NCBI GenBank assembly: GCA_001263235.1
Contig: LGRD01000002.1
Location: 310,001-374,000 of the forward strand
Origin: Methylibium sp. NZG
Lineage (GTDB): Bacteria; Pseudomonadota; Gammaproteobacteria; Burkholderiales; Burkholderiaceae_C
DNA length: 64,000 nucleotides
Reading direction: 5' to 3'
In this document: in pieces, positions 49,878 to 59,630 of the stretch
Numbering within the stretch: position 1 is the first letter of the stretch
How the letters are laid out: each line of letters opens with the position of its first letter
Program-made: the position numbers and the translations under genes
Notes under the pieces: model-generated
Database searches by the model: none
The model's input: only the letters and a program-made list of their open reading frames with translations
Told to the model about the DNA's origin: nothing

Positions 49878-51140
49878 CTACTCGGTGAAGAGGCGCACGA
49901 GGCCCTTCACAGTGACGAGGTGCCCTGGGTTGCTGGTCTCGTTGAGCACGCCGCTCATGCGCCGCACCAGCCGCTCGCTCTTGCGGGCGCGCCAGATCAG
50001 CAGGTCGGCCAGCCACGGGTGGCGGTTGACGAAGTTGGCGCGCTTGTACAGATCGAAGCGAGGCTTGAGCGCGAGCAGGCTGGCTTCGAAGGCGGCGCGC
50101 ACTGCCGCATCCGCGGCGCGGGGGTCGGCGTTCGCGTCGCTGGCGTTCGCGTTGCGACCGTCGAGCACCGCCTCGGCGGCATGGATGCCGATCTCGAGCG
50201 CCTTGCCGATGCCCTCGCCGGTGAACGAGTAGGTGCTGCCCGCGGCCTCGCCGATCACCATCAGCCCCGGCCGGCTGTAGCGCGCGCCTTCGAGCGTGCA
50301 GCGCAGCGGTGCGCCCTTCATGGGCCCGAGCAGCGTGCCGCCTTGCATCAGCTCGCGCGCGGGGGCGTAGATGCGGGTGAAGTCGTCCATCACCTGGCGC
50401 AGGTTCAGCTCGCGCTTGGTGAGCTTGCCGTCGCGGCGCTGGTCGTGGCTGTCGGCAATGCCCACGCCGATGTTGAACACGCCGTCGCGGCACGGAAAGA
50501 TCCAGCCGTAGCCGGGGCTCAACGCGCGGTGCCAGACGATCTCCAGCTTGTCGATCCGGCCCACCATCGCGTCGTTCTTCACGTAGCCGCGCAGCGCCAC
50601 GCCGCTGGGCGTCTGGCGCTCGGACATGCCGGCGGCGATCAGCGCCTGCGGGACCGCGCCGGTGGCCAGCAGCACCCAGCGCGCGCGCACCTCGCGCGTG
50701 GTGTCGCCGTGGTACAGCGTGGCGCCGATGACGGCGCCACCTTCTTCGATCGGCGCAGTAAAGCGCACCGGCGCGAACATGCGCGCACCCGCCGCCACCG
50801 CCGCACTGCACAGGATGTGGTCGAGCTGCTTGCGCGGCAACACCGCCAGCACGCCCGGCACGTCGACACGCCCGCCGCGCGGGCCGATGCAGCCCACAAA
50901 GCCGCTGGCCTGCGCCTGCGCCATCACCGCGTCGAGCACGCCGAGTTTGCGCAACGCGTTGTGCGCGTCGGGGATCAACCCGTCGCCGCAGACCTTGTCG
51001 CGCGGGAAGGCGTGCTGGTCCACCAGCACCACGCTCAGGCCGGCGCGCGCCAGCGTGAGCGCCGCTGCGCTGCCGGCCGGGCCGGCGCCGATCACGAGAA
51101 CGTCGCATTCGGAAGGGAGGAGTTCGATGCCGAGGTTCAT
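49878..51140 (-). CDS. Geranylgeranyl reductase family FAD-dependent oxidoreductase
   Basis: The protein has 420 residues. The FAD motif VLVIGAGPAGSAAALTLARAG (about 15-35) is followed by FPRDKVCGDGLIPDA, the GGR-family active-site block. MVIGEAAGSTYSFTGEGIGKALEIG is the second FAD motif. The family saturates isoprenoid chains or acts as flavin monooxygenases, and no isoprenoid or photosynthesis genes are close by. The C-terminal 50 residues are basic and may touch the membrane. Start ATG 51140. Confidence 0.85.
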   Translation of the reverse strand: MNLGIELLPSECDVLVIGAGPAGSAAALTLARAGLSVVLVDQHAFPRDKVCGDGLIPDAHNALRKLGVLDAVMAQAQASGFVGCIGPRGGRVDVPGVLAVLPRKQLDHILCSAAVAAGARMFAPVRFTAPIEEGGAVIGATLYHGDTTREVRARWVLLATGAVPQALIAAGMSERQTPSGVALRGYVKNDAMVGRIDKLEIVWHRALSPGYGWIFPCRDGVFNIGVGIADSHDQRRDGKLTKRELNLRQVMDDFTRIYAPARELMQGGTLLGPMKGAPLRCTLEGARYSRPGLMVIGEAAGSTYSFTGEGIGKALEIGIHAAEAVLDGRNANASDANADPRAADAAVRAAFEASLLALKPRFDLYKRANFVNRHPWLADLLIWRARKSERLVRRMSGVLNETSNPGHLVTVKGLVRLFTE

Positions 51141-51179
51141 GGGAACGGAAAAGTCTGTACAGATTCTAGGCAGGCGGGG

Positions 51180-52622
51180 TCACGCCGAGGGCGATGGCGC
51201 GTGCGATGGTTCGGGCGGCGTCATGCGCCACGCCGCGAACATCGCCAGCGCAGTGATCACGCCAAGCAACATGAACGTCTCGTGGAACGCACGCAGCGGG
51301 TCGCCTGGCAAGGCCTGCAGCCGCCACTCCAGCACGATGCCCACCAGGCTCACGCCGACCGCGCCGCCCAGTTGGCGCAGGAAGCCGATGCCGCTCGACC
51401 CCTGCGAGATCAGCGCATCGGGCAGCCCGCGCATCGCACCCAGGTTGAGCGACGGCAGCACGCAGCCCAGGCCGATGCGCCCGACGATGGCGAACAGCGT
51501 GATGACCCACAGCGCCGTCTCGATGCCGACGAACACCATCAGAACAAACGACGCGGCCAGCAACAGCAGCCCCGCGCTCACCAGGCGGTTGACCGCCACC
51601 TTGTCCGCCAGCCGCCCGGCCAGCGGGATGACGACCGCCAGCGCCAGCCCCGCCGGCAGCAGCACCGCGCCGGCCTGCGAAGGCGGCAGCTTGAGCGCGA
51701 TCTGCATGAACACCGGCACAAGATAGGTCGAGCCGAACAGCGCCATGCCGTAGATAAACGCCACCCGGCCGCCCATCGCGAACGCGCGGTGGCCGAACAG
51801 CGCCAGGCGCATCAACGGCTGTGGCGCGCGGCGCTGGTGCGCGATGAACAGCACCACCGCCAGCGCGGCCGCGGCGAGCAGCACCAGCGCCGGGCCGCGC
51901 GACGCCGAATGCAGCCCGACGAGCCCGTTCAGCAGGCACAACACCGCGACCGCGATCAGCGCCAGGCCGAGCACGTCGAGCCGCGCGCCGTTGCGGTTGG
52001 CCGCCACCCCGCCCGGCGCGGTGACCGGCAGGTAGCGCCGCGCCAGCACCAGCGCGGCCAGACAGAACGGCACCACCACGAAGAAGATCGAGCGCCAGCC
52101 GAACCACTCGACCAGCACGCCGCCCACGCTGGGCCCCAGCGCCGGCGCGAGCACCACGCCGAAGCCGAAGATGCCCATCGCCTTGCCCTGCTCGTGCGGC
52201 TCGAAGGCGCGCAGGATGATGATGGCGGGAATGGGCTGCAACACCCCGGCCGCCAACCCCTCGGCCACGCGCATCGCCAGCACCAGTTCGAACGTCCCGC
52301 TCAAGCCACCGACGACGCCGCCCGCCAGCAGCAACAGCACGGCGCCGACGTAGGTGCGCCGGTAGCCGTAACGCTCCAGCAGCCACGGCGTGGTCAGCAT
52401 CGACAGCGTCATCGCCGCCATGAAGCCGGCCGACAGCCACTGCGCCCGCTCCTGCCCGAGCGTGAACACGCGGCTCATGTCGGGCACGGCGACGTTGATG
52501 ATGGTCGAGGCCATGATCGAGGCCATCGTGCCGATCATCACCGTCAGCAGCACGCGCCAGCGGTAGTTCGGGCCGAAGCGCTGCCGCATCGCGGCGAGGG
52601 TGTGGGGGGAGGGGGCGGTCAC
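51180..52622 (-). CDS. MFS drug exporter, DHA2 (EmrB/QacA) type
   Basis: The protein has 480 residues with about fourteen hydrophobic segments. The N-terminal TIINVAVPDMSRVFTLGQERAQ and WLSAGFMAAMTLSM blocks and motif C-like GVVLAPALGPSVGGVLVE are those of DHA2 drug/H+ antiporters. The start is either GTG 52622 or ATG 52589; the second leaves a shorter cytoplasmic lead. No adaptor (EmrA) gene is linked. It is likely to export a hydrophobic compound or drug. Confidence 0.88.
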   Translation of the reverse strand: MTAPSPHTLAAMRQRFGPNYRWRVLLTVMIGTMASIMASTIINVAVPDMSRVFTLGQERAQWLSAGFMAAMTLSMLTTPWLLERYGYRRTYVGAVLLLLAGGVVGGLSGTFELVLAMRVAEGLAAGVLQPIPAIIILRAFEPHEQGKAMGIFGFGVVLAPALGPSVGGVLVEWFGWRSIFFVVVPFCLAALVLARRYLPVTAPGGVAANRNGARLDVLGLALIAVAVLCLLNGLVGLHSASRGPALVLLAAAALAVVLFIAHQRRAPQPLMRLALFGHRAFAMGGRVAFIYGMALFGSTYLVPVFMQIALKLPPSQAGAVLLPAGLALAVVIPLAGRLADKVAVNRLVSAGLLLLAASFVLMVFVGIETALWVITLFAIVGRIGLGCVLPSLNLGAMRGLPDALISQGSSGIGFLRQLGGAVGVSLVGIVLEWRLQALPGDPLRAFHETFMLLGVITALAMFAAWRMTPPEPSHAPSPSA

Positions 52623-52682
52623 GAGGCGCGGGGTCAGCCCGCATTGTGCTGGGTGGAGGGGTGCATGGCTCCCGGCGCACTA

Positions 52683-52697
52683 CAATGCACTGCATTG
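52683..52697. promoter_or_regulatory. Palindromic operator of the toxin-antitoxin pair
   Basis: CAATGCA-C-TGCATTG is a perfect 15-base inverted repeat, 22 bases before the antitoxin start codon, with a further partial repeat (TTGCACTGC) beside it. Ribbon-helix-helix antitoxins usually bind such sites to repress their own operon. Confidence 0.65.
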
Positions 52698-52718
52698 CAC
52701 TGCGCGATGGAGTTCGAC

Positions 52719-53009
52719 ATGACAACGACCCTCAAGGACAGCCAGGTGAGCGTGAGGCTCCCAACCGAGCTAAAGGACCAGATGGAGATCTATGCGCAAC
52801 TGACCGGGCGCACCAAGTCATACGTGGCGATCGAGGCACTTACCGAGTATTTGACGGGGCGCACGCCGCAGATCGAAGACCTGAAGGAGGCCGTGGCTGC
52901 GGCGGACCGAGGTGATTTCGCCAGCGATGCAGAAGTTGCCGCGGTGTTCTCGCGCTACGCCGCCAAGAAGCCACCCGGAGCGAAACGGGCCTCCACGAAG
53001 CGCCAATGA
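52719..53009 (+). CDS. Ribbon-helix-helix antitoxin (RelB/ParD-like)
   Basis: The protein has 96 residues. The N-terminal DSQVSVRLPTELKDQME is the beta-strand and first helix of an RHH DNA-binding domain, followed by YVAIEALTEYL. The C-terminal half is a basic, flexible tail that should cover the toxin. ATG 52719 has GGAG just upstream; ATG 52707 is in frame. Its end overlaps the toxin start by 4 bases (ATGA). Confidence 0.85.
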   Translation: MTTTLKDSQVSVRLPTELKDQMEIYAQLTGRTKSYVAIEALTEYLTGRTPQIEDLKEAVAAADRGDFASDAEVAAVFSRYAAKKPPGAKRASTKRQ

Positions 53010-53278
53010 AACTCGCGTGGACGCGCCGTGCGCTGAACGACCTGCGCCGCATTGCCGACCACATCGCTGCCGACAATCCCACCGCTGCACGCGCCTTGGT
53101 GGAAGACATCCGCCCGCGCGCGATGAACCTTCAACGCTTCCCCTTGATCGGCCGAATCGGCGGCTACCAGGACACGCGTGAGCTGGTCGTACACAAAAAC
53201 TACCTGCTGACCTACCGGTTGCGCGGCGACGAGGTTCAGGTGCTGCAGGTCTGGCACGCGGCGCAGCGGCGACGCTGA
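53006..53278 (+). CDS. ParE/RelE-superfamily toxin
   Basis: The protein has 90 residues. LAWTRRALNDLRRIADHIA, then PLIGRIGGYQDTRELVVHKNYLLTYRL (in parts) and VLQVWHAAQRR, follow the ParE plasmid-stabilisation toxin fold. It overlaps the antitoxin gene in ATGA. ParE proteins poison DNA gyrase while RelE proteins cut mRNA; the sequence is closer to ParE. It is a complete chromosomal module. Confidence 0.88.
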   Translation: MKLAWTRRALNDLRRIADHIAADNPTAARALVEDIRPRAMNLQRFPLIGRIGGYQDTRELVVHKNYLLTYRLRGDEVQVLQVWHAAQRRR

Positions 53279-53374
53279 GCGCTTGGGGTCGCCACCGTGC
53301 CTGGGGCGCACCGCTTGTGAGAAGCTGGCGGCTCGTCGCGTCGCCCGTCGAGCCCGTTGCCCTGGAGCCCACCC

Positions 53375-54130
53375 ATGTCCTCTGTTCGTGAGATCACCCC
53401 CGACCCCCTGCCCGCCTTGAAACACGACCTCGCCCTCGCGCTGCGCGCCGCGGCGCACCACGGCCTGGCCGAGGGCGTATGCAATCACTTCAGCGTGGCG
53501 CTGCCGGACGACTCGCAGCGCTTCCTCATCAACCCGCGCGGGTTGCACTGGAGCGAGATCGGTGCCGACGACATCGTGCTGGTCGATGTGGACGGCAATG
53601 TGCTGCAGGGCCGTCACCGGGTCGAGCCGACGGCGATGTTCATCCACGCCGCGGTGCACCGCATCACCGGCCATGCGGTGGTGCTGCACACCCACATGCC
53701 GTATGCCACCGCGCTGACGTTGACGGTGGACCGCGCGCTCGACCCGACGCTGAGCCAGGGCGCAATGCGCTTCATGGGCCGCATCGCCATCGACACCGGC
53801 TACAACGGCCTGGCGCTCGACTGGGCCGAGGGCGAGCGCATCGCGCGTGCGATGCAGGGCAATGACGTGGCCTTCCTGGCCAACCACGGCGTGATCGTCG
53901 CCGGCGCGAGCATCGCCCACACCTACGACGACCTGTACTACCTGGAGCGCACCTGCATGCACCAGGTCATCGCGCAATCCACCGGCCGGCCGCTGGCGCC
54001 GGTGAACGCTGAAATCGCCACCCGAGTCGCGGCGCAGATCCAGGGCGAGCGCGAGCAGTCGGACCTGTTCTTCGAGGCGCTGCGGCGCTTGCTGCCCGCG
54101 CCCTCGCCCGCTCCCGCCGCGAAGCCATGA
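53375..54130 (+). CDS. Class II aldolase/adducin family protein
   Basis: The protein has 251 residues. Metal-binding HTHMPYATAL (two His) and the downstream FLANHGVIVAGASI with YDDLYYLERTCMHQ follow the class II aldolase fold. It resembles the araD-like group without an assigned sugar. It may act as a lyase/epimerase or as a non-catalytic member. It is translationally coupled to the HIT gene (ATGA). ATG 53375 is used; the frame open from 53357 adds only unsupported residues. Confidence 0.82.
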   Translation: MSSVREITPDPLPALKHDLALALRAAAHHGLAEGVCNHFSVALPDDSQRFLINPRGLHWSEIGADDIVLVDVDGNVLQGRHRVEPTAMFIHAAVHRITGHAVVLHTHMPYATALTLTVDRALDPTLSQGAMRFMGRIAIDTGYNGLALDWAEGERIARAMQGNDVAFLANHGVIVAGASIAHTYDDLYYLERTCMHQVIAQSTGRPLAPVNAEIATRVAAQIQGEREQSDLFFEALRRLLPAPSPAPAAKP

Positions 54131-54552
54131 GCACCGTCTTCGAGAAACTGCTGCATGGCGAACTGCCTTGTGCCAAGGTGTTCGAGGACGACCTCGTGTT
54201 CGCCTTCATGGACGCCGGCCAGGTGAACGACGGCCACGTGATCGTGGCCACCAAGGCGCCGCGCGAAACGCTGATGGACTGCACCGACGACGAAGCTGCG
54301 GCCTTGATGCGCGCGGCGCGCCGCATCGCGCTGGCGGTGCAGGCGGCGTTCAGCCCCGAGGGCATCACCGTGCTGCAGGCCAACCGCCCGGCCAGCTGGC
54401 AGACGGTGCCGCACCTGCACCTGCACGTGCTGCCGCGCCATGCCGGCGACGGCGTCGAACTCACGTGGCCGCGCAAGGAACCGGGCATGGAGCGGCTGCG
54501 GGAGCTCGCGGCCCGGCTGACACCATCGTTGAACCCGAACCTCCGACTCTGA
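54127..54552 (+). CDS. HIT family nucleotide hydrolase/transferase
   Basis: The protein has 141 residues. Catalytic triad motif HLHLHVLPRH is at residues 96-105 with the nucleophile His98, and NDGHVIVATK sits upstream. HIT proteins cleave nucleotide-alpha-phosphates such as AMP-lysine or Ap4A-like substrates. The stop TGA at 54550 is within the first REP-like repeat after the gene, so the repeat supplies the stop codon. Confidence 0.88.
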   Translation: MSTVFEKLLHGELPCAKVFEDDLVFAFMDAGQVNDGHVIVATKAPRETLMDCTDDEAAALMRAARRIALAVQAAFSPEGITVLQANRPASWQTVPHLHLHVLPRHAGDGVELTWPRKEPGMERLRELAARLTPSLNPNLRL

Positions 54553-54635
54553 GCCTGTCGAAGGGGCCCGACCGTCCTGAGCCTGTCGAAAGGCCTGCGC
54601 CAGGCGAAAGGCTTCGACAGGCTCAGCCCGAACGG
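54546..54635. repeat. REP-like cluster, two direct copies and one inverted copy
   Basis: Copies of CTGAGCCTGTCGAAGG lie at about 54549 and 54577. A reverse copy CTTCGACAGGCTCAGCCCGAACGG ends at 54635. They form a strong hairpin between the convergent HIT and malate synthase genes. The first copy overlaps the HIT stop codon. Confidence 0.88.
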
Positions 54636-54657
54636 AGGCTCTCGACCGCGCTTCGCG

Positions 54658-56907
54658 TCAGGCCGCCGTCGCCGTCGCCTGGGCCGGTGCGCTCTTCACC
54701 ACCAACCGCGCCGCATGCAGCAGCGGCTCGGTGTAGCCGCTGGGCTGCTCCTTGCCCTTGAACACCAGGTCGAGCGCGGCTTGGTAGGCCAGGCTGCTGT
54801 CCCAGCGGCCGGCCATCGGCTGGTACAGCGGGTCGCCTGCGTTCTGGCGGTCCACCACCGCGGCCATGCGGCGGAAGGTCTCGTGCACGCGCGCCTCGCC
54901 CACCACGCCGTGCAGCAGCCAGTTGGCGATGTGCTGGCTGCTGATGCGCAACGTGGCGCGGTCTTCCATCAGGCCCACATCATGGATGTCGGGCACCTTC
55001 GAGCAGCCCACGCCCTGGTCGACCCAGCGCACCACGTAGCCGAGGATGCCTTGCGCGTTGTTGTCGAGTTCCTGTTGCAGTTCGGCGTCGGTCCACTTCG
55101 GCTTCTTGGCGACCGGGATGCTCAGAAGGTCGTTCAACAGCTTCGGCGCCTCGGCATCGGCGTCGATCTTCTCCAACTCGCGCTGCACCGCGAACACATC
55201 GACCTGGTGGTAATGCAAGGCATGCAGCGTGGCCGCGGTGGGGCTCGGCACCCAGGCGGTGTTGGCGCCGGCTTTGGGGTGGGCGATCTTCTGCGCCAGC
55301 ATCGCGGCCATCAGGTCGGGCATGGCCCACATGCCCTTGCCAATTTGCGCCTTGCCGCGCAGGCCGCATTGCAGGCCCACCAGCACGTTGCTGCGCTCGT
55401 AGGCGGTGATCCAGGTGCTCGCTTTCATCTCGCCCTTGCGGATCATCGGGCCGGCCAGCATGGCGGTGTGCATCTCGTCGCCGGTGCGGTCGAGAAAGCC
55501 GGTGTTGATGAAGGCCACGCGGCTCGCCGCAGCGGCGATGCAGGCCTTCAGGTTGACGCTGGTGCGGCGCTCCTCGTCCATGATGCCGAGCTTGACGGTG
55601 CTGTGCGGCAGGCCCAGCAGCTGCTCGACGCGGCCGAACAGTTCGGCCGCGAACGCCACCTCGGCCGGGCCGTGCATCTTGGGCTTGACGATGTAGACCG
55701 AGCCGGCGCGCGAGTTGACGATGCCCGGCGCGATGCCGTTCTTGCCGCGCTTTTGCAGGTCGTGCAGCGCGATCGTCGTGGTCACCACCGCGTCGAGGAT
55801 GCCCTCGGGGATCTCCTGACCACCGCCCTTTCCATCGTCGCCCCACAGCACCGCCGGGTTGCTCATCAGGTGGCCGACATTGCGCACGAACAGCAGCGCG
55901 CGGCCGTGCAGCGTGACCGTGCCGCCGCCCGGCGCGGCGTACACGCGGTCGGGGTTCAGCCCGCGCTGGAAAGTGGTGCCGCCCTTGCTCACGGTCTCGG
56001 TCAGCGTGCCCTTCACGATGCCGAGCCAGTTGCCGTAGGCCTGCACCTTGTCGGCCGCGTCCACCACCGCGACCGAGTCTTCGAGGTCGAGGATGGTGGA
56101 CAGCGCCGATTCGAGCACCAGGTCGGCCACACCGGCCGGGTCGGTCTGGCCGATCGGCGTGCTGCGGTCGATGCGGATGTCCAGGTGCAGGCCGTGGTGC
56201 ATTAGAAGCACCGACGACGGCGCCGCCGCCTCGCCCTGGTAGCCAACGAGTTGCGCCGGCTTGGCCAGGCCAGTGGCGCGGCCGTTCTTCAGCGTGACGA
56301 CGAGCTTGCCGGCCTCGACCCGGTAGCCGGTCGAGTCGACATGCGAGCCGCGTTGAAGCGGCGCGGTGCGGTCGAGCACGTGGCGCGCGTAATTGATGAC
56401 GTTGGCGCCACGCACCGGGTTGTAAGCCTTGCCCTTTTCAGCGCCGCCGGACTCCGGCAACGCGTCGGTGCCGTACAGCGCGTCGTACAGCGATCCCCAG
56501 CGCGCGTTCGCGGCGTTCAGCGCATAGCGCGCGTTGGTGATCGGCACCACCAGTTGCGGGCCGGCTTGCAACGCCAGTTCGGCATCGACGTTCTTCGTCG
56601 TCACGCGCACCTTGGGCGGCACCGGCACGAGGTAGCCGATCTGCTGCAGGAACTCGCGGTAGGTGCGCATGCTGGAGCCCGCGATCGCCCCCGGGTGGGC
56701 GCGGTGCCAGGCGTCGATCTGCGCCTGCATCCGATCGCGCTCGGCCAGCAGCGCGGCGTTCTTCGGCGCCAGGTCGCGCACGATCGCGTCGAAGCCTTTC
56801 CAGAACGTCGCAGGGTTCACCCCGGTGCCGGGCAGCACCCGTTCGTCGATGAAGGCCTTGAGCGGCGTGGCGACCTGGAGGCCGTGGACGGTGGTGCGTT
56901 CGGTCAT
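54658..56907 (-). CDS. glcB: Malate synthase G
   Basis: The protein has 749 residues, normal for the monomeric G isoform. Typical blocks are [41 protein letters not shown] and [18 protein letters not shown]. The start ATG is 56907. It condenses glyoxylate with acetyl-CoA to malate, so the cell can use glycolate or acetate. The divergent LysR-type regulator upstream may control it. Confidence 0.95.
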   Translation of the reverse strand: MTERTTVHGLQVATPLKAFIDERVLPGTGVNPATFWKGFDAIVRDLAPKNAALLAERDRMQAQIDAWHRAHPGAIAGSSMRTYREFLQQIGYLVPVPPKVRVTTKNVDAELALQAGPQLVVPITNARYALNAANARWGSLYDALYGTDALPESGGAEKGKAYNPVRGANVINYARHVLDRTAPLQRGSHVDSTGYRVEAGKLVVTLKNGRATGLAKPAQLVGYQGEAAAPSSVLLMHHGLHLDIRIDRSTPIGQTDPAGVADLVLESALSTILDLEDSVAVVDAADKVQAYGNWLGIVKGTLTETVSKGGTTFQRGLNPDRVYAAPGGGTVTLHGRALLFVRNVGHLMSNPAVLWGDDGKGGGQEIPEGILDAVVTTTIALHDLQKRGKNGIAPGIVNSRAGSVYIVKPKMHGPAEVAFAAELFGRVEQLLGLPHSTVKLGIMDEERRTSVNLKACIAAAASRVAFINTGFLDRTGDEMHTAMLAGPMIRKGEMKASTWITAYERSNVLVGLQCGLRGKAQIGKGMWAMPDLMAAMLAQKIAHPKAGANTAWVPSPTAATLHALHYHQVDVFAVQRELEKIDADAEAPKLLNDLLSIPVAKKPKWTDAELQQELDNNAQGILGYVVRWVDQGVGCSKVPDIHDVGLMEDRATLRISSQHIANWLLHGVVGEARVHETFRRMAAVVDRQNAGDPLYQPMAGRWDSSLAYQAALDLVFKGKEQPSGYTEPLLHAARLVVKSAPAQATATAA

Positions 56908-57122
56908 GGCAATGGGGAGATGAAAGAGTTCAGGTGGCGCTGGAGCGGCAAAGCCGCGACGCGCGATCAAACGGCAAAGCCGCACCGCGCGAATGCCCAG
57001 AATTTATGCGAAGCCAGCGGTCGGATTCATCGACGCAGAAGCGGTGGATTTGTGACGAACGCGCAGCAATCCAAGCATACTTGGCGCTGATTCTTCCGCC
57101 GATCTCTTCTGCCGCCAGCGCC

Positions 57123-58055
57123 TTGGACAAACTCAAGCAGATCGAATCCTTCGTCTCCGTGTCCAGCCGCGGCAGCCTGACGGCTGCGGCCCATGCAGAG
57201 GGCGTGGCGCCTGCCGTGATCGGCCGCCGGATCGATGCGCTGGAAGAGCGCTTGGGCGTCAAGCTGCTGGTGCGCACCACCCGCCGCATCACGCTGACGC
57301 ACGAGGGCAGCGCGTTTTTGGAAGATTGTCAGCGCTTGCTCTCCGATTTCGTCAATGCGGAAGCGAGTGTCAGCGCGGGCGGCGCCAAGGCCAGCGGGCA
57401 TTTGCGCGTCACCGCGCCGGCCGGTTTCGGGCGGCGGCACGTGGCGCCGCTGGTACCGCGCTTCCTGGGCCTGCATCCGGAGGTGAGCTTGTCGCTGAAC
57501 CTGAGCGACCGGGTGGTGGACATCGTCCACGAAGGCGTGGACTGCGCGGTGCGGGTGGGCGACCTACCCGACAGCAGCCTGGTCAGCGTTCGCCTGGCCG
57601 ACAACCGCCGCCTGTGCGTGGCCACACCGGCCTACCTGAAACGCGCCGGCACGCCGCAGCACCCCAACGACCTGATGCGCCACGAATGCCTCACGCTCAG
57701 CAGCGACGCCAGCCAGACGCGCGGCTGGGCCTTCGTCGTCGACGGCGCCGTGACGCACCTGCGCCCGAGCGGCCGGCTGGACTGCAGCGACGGCCAGGTG
57801 CTGCACGACTGGTGCCTGGCCGGCATGGGCGTGGCCTGGCGCTCGACCTGGGAGGTGGAGCACGAGGTTGCGGCGGGCCGGCTCGTCAGCGTGCTGGCGG
57901 AGTTTGCGGCCGCGCCGAACGGCATCTATGCGGTGTTCCCGCATGCCAAGCACCTGCCGGTGCGGGTGCGGCTATGGATCGACTTTCTCAAGCAGACCTA
58001 CGGCGCGGCCAGCTACTGGCGAGCGCCGGGCGGCGCGGCCGCTGGCGAGGTCTGA
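57123..58055 (+). CDS. LysR-type transcriptional regulator
   Basis: The protein has 310 residues when started at TTG 57123. This gives DKLKQIESFVSVSSRGSLTAAA, the usual LysR N-terminus, with helix-turn-helix VAPAVIGRRIDALEERLGVKLL. The effector domain begins GHLRVTAPAGFGRRHVAPLVP. An upstream ATG at 57006 is in frame but adds unlikely residues. It is divergent from malate synthase across about 215 bases that hold the promoters. The inducer is unknown. Confidence 0.85.
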   Translation: MDKLKQIESFVSVSSRGSLTAAAHAEGVAPAVIGRRIDALEERLGVKLLVRTTRRITLTHEGSAFLEDCQRLLSDFVNAEASVSAGGAKASGHLRVTAPAGFGRRHVAPLVPRFLGLHPEVSLSLNLSDRVVDIVHEGVDCAVRVGDLPDSSLVSVRLADNRRLCVATPAYLKRAGTPQHPNDLMRHECLTLSSDASQTRGWAFVVDGAVTHLRPSGRLDCSDGQVLHDWCLAGMGVAWRSTWEVEHEVAAGRLVSVLAEFAAAPNGIYAVFPHAKHLPVRVRLWIDFLKQTYGAASYWRAPGGAAAGEV

Positions 58056-58067
58056 CGGCTGGCGGCG

Positions 58068-59429
58068 CTACAGAATGCGCCGTGGGTGCGCCAGCGACTC
58101 GTGCGCTGCGTGCAGCCGCCGCACCAGCACGTGAATGAACGCCTGGTCGAACAGGTGGCGCGCATTCGGGCTCAACTGGGCCATGGTGTCGGGCGTGAAC
58201 GAGATGGTGGTGGCCGTCTTGGCCACGATCACGTCGGTGCTGTGCCGGCGCAGGCCCTTGCTGGGGGCGAGGTAGGCCATCTCGCCCACCGAGGTGCCCA
58301 CGCCGAGCTGCGCGACGAGTTGGCCTTCGCGGAACACCTCCACTTCGCCGAGCGCGATGACGTGGAAGCTGCGCCCTTCTTCACCGCGCCGGTACAAGGC
58401 GTGGCCGAAGTGGAAGCGCTCCCACCTGGCGCGGTGCACCACCTCCCACAGCTCCACGTCGCCGAAGCCGGCAAAGAACTCGAGCGAGCGCAGCAGGTTG
58501 AAGCGCTCGGAGTCGAGCACGCCCTGCGTCTGCGCGCGTGGCACGAGGCGGTTGGTGATGAGCCCGGCCAGCGCCTGGGCGAATTCGTCCCAGGTGCGGA
58601 AGCGGTCGTCGGGCTTCTTGGCCAGGGCCCGCTGGATCACGGCGTCCAAGCCGTCGGTCACGCCCGCCCGCAGCGGCACGAGCGACTCGGGCGTGCCGTG
58701 GTAGATCTGGTGCACCATCGCCGAATGCACCGGCGCGTCGAGCGGCGCGCGGCCGGCGATCAGGTGGTACATCACTGCGGCCAGCGAGTACATGTCGGCC
58801 CGGCAGTCGAGCGCCGCGCCTTCGAGTTGCTCTGGCGCGATGTAGGCCAGCGAGCCGACGCGGTGCACCTGCGTCAGGTCGGAGTCGAGGTTGAGCGCGC
58901 TGCCGAAGTCGCTCACCTTCACGCCGGTGACATTGCCGTTGACGAGCGAGACCAGCAGGTTGGCCGGCTTCACGTCGCGGTGGATCAGCCCCTTGCGGAA
59001 CACGTAGTCGAGCGCCATCGCGCACTTGAAGCCGATCTCGACGATCATCTCCAGCGACAGCAGCTGGTCGGCCCGGCAATAGGGGCGCAGCGTGCCGCCG
59101 GCCACGTACTCCATCACGAGGTAGGGTTGTTCGGGGTCGGGCACGGCGTCGAAGATCTGCACCACGTTGGGGTGTTCGAGCTGGCCGACCAGGGCCGCCT
59201 CGGCGGCAAAGAAGCGCTCGAAGTAGCGGACTTCCATCGGGTCGCCGACGGCGCTGACGCGCACGCGCTTGACAGCCACGTCGCGGCCGCGGAAGTCGTC
59301 GCGGCACAGGAACACCTCGCTCGTCGCGCCCTCGCCGAGCCGGCCGAGCACGCGGTACTTGCCGATCTGCGCGGGCAACTCCGAACCATCGGGTACGTGG
59401 TCCAGGGGAACGGTGATGGAGCTTTGCAT
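58068..59429 (-). CDS. Serine/threonine protein kinase with C-terminal cyclic-nucleotide-binding domain
   Basis: The protein has 453 residues. The kinase domain has glycine loop GRLGEGATSEVF, VAVK (Lys54), HRDVKPAN (His150 to Asp152 region) and DFG (Asp174), a complete Hanks-type kinase. Residues about 330-450 form a cNMP-binding/CRP-like beta-roll (GEEGRSFHVIALGEVEVFREGQLV, then GTSVGEMAYLAPS). It lacks the transmembrane segment of PknB-type kinases, so it is cytosolic. The fusion suggests second-messenger control of the kinase. It shares a 201-base divergent region with argS. Confidence 0.9.
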   Translation of the reverse strand: MQSSITVPLDHVPDGSELPAQIGKYRVLGRLGEGATSEVFLCRDDFRGRDVAVKRVRVSAVGDPMEVRYFERFFAAEAALVGQLEHPNVVQIFDAVPDPEQPYLVMEYVAGGTLRPYCRADQLLSLEMIVEIGFKCAMALDYVFRKGLIHRDVKPANLLVSLVNGNVTGVKVSDFGSALNLDSDLTQVHRVGSLAYIAPEQLEGAALDCRADMYSLAAVMYHLIAGRAPLDAPVHSAMVHQIYHGTPESLVPLRAGVTDGLDAVIQRALAKKPDDRFRTWDEFAQALAGLITNRLVPRAQTQGVLDSERFNLLRSLEFFAGFGDVELWEVVHRARWERFHFGHALYRRGEEGRSFHVIALGEVEVFREGQLVAQLGVGTSVGEMAYLAPSKGLRRHSTDVIVAKTATTISFTPDTMAQLSPNARHLFDQAFIHVLVRRLHAAHESLAHPRRIL

Positions 59430-59630
59430 GGCTGGGGCGGACTTGAAATCCGAATGTAAACATCTTGGCACGCCGTGCCGGCGGGTCGCCCGCAAAGAAG
59501 CGGCCTTATCCGGCGGTTTTGCACCCTGGGCGCGGCCCGTCAGCGGGTGCAACGCTGCTGGCTCGGCACGGTGCCGGCCGGCCGCTGCTGCGCCACAGGG
59601 CGGCCCACATGCCAACCTTAGAATGAACCC

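Noticed and set aside
49845-53009. A 1054-codon plus-strand open frame across four genes
   Set aside because: It is rich in His, Arg, Gln and Ala and runs antisense to well supported flavoprotein and exporter genes. It is an artefact of high GC; only its last 97 codons (the antitoxin) are real.
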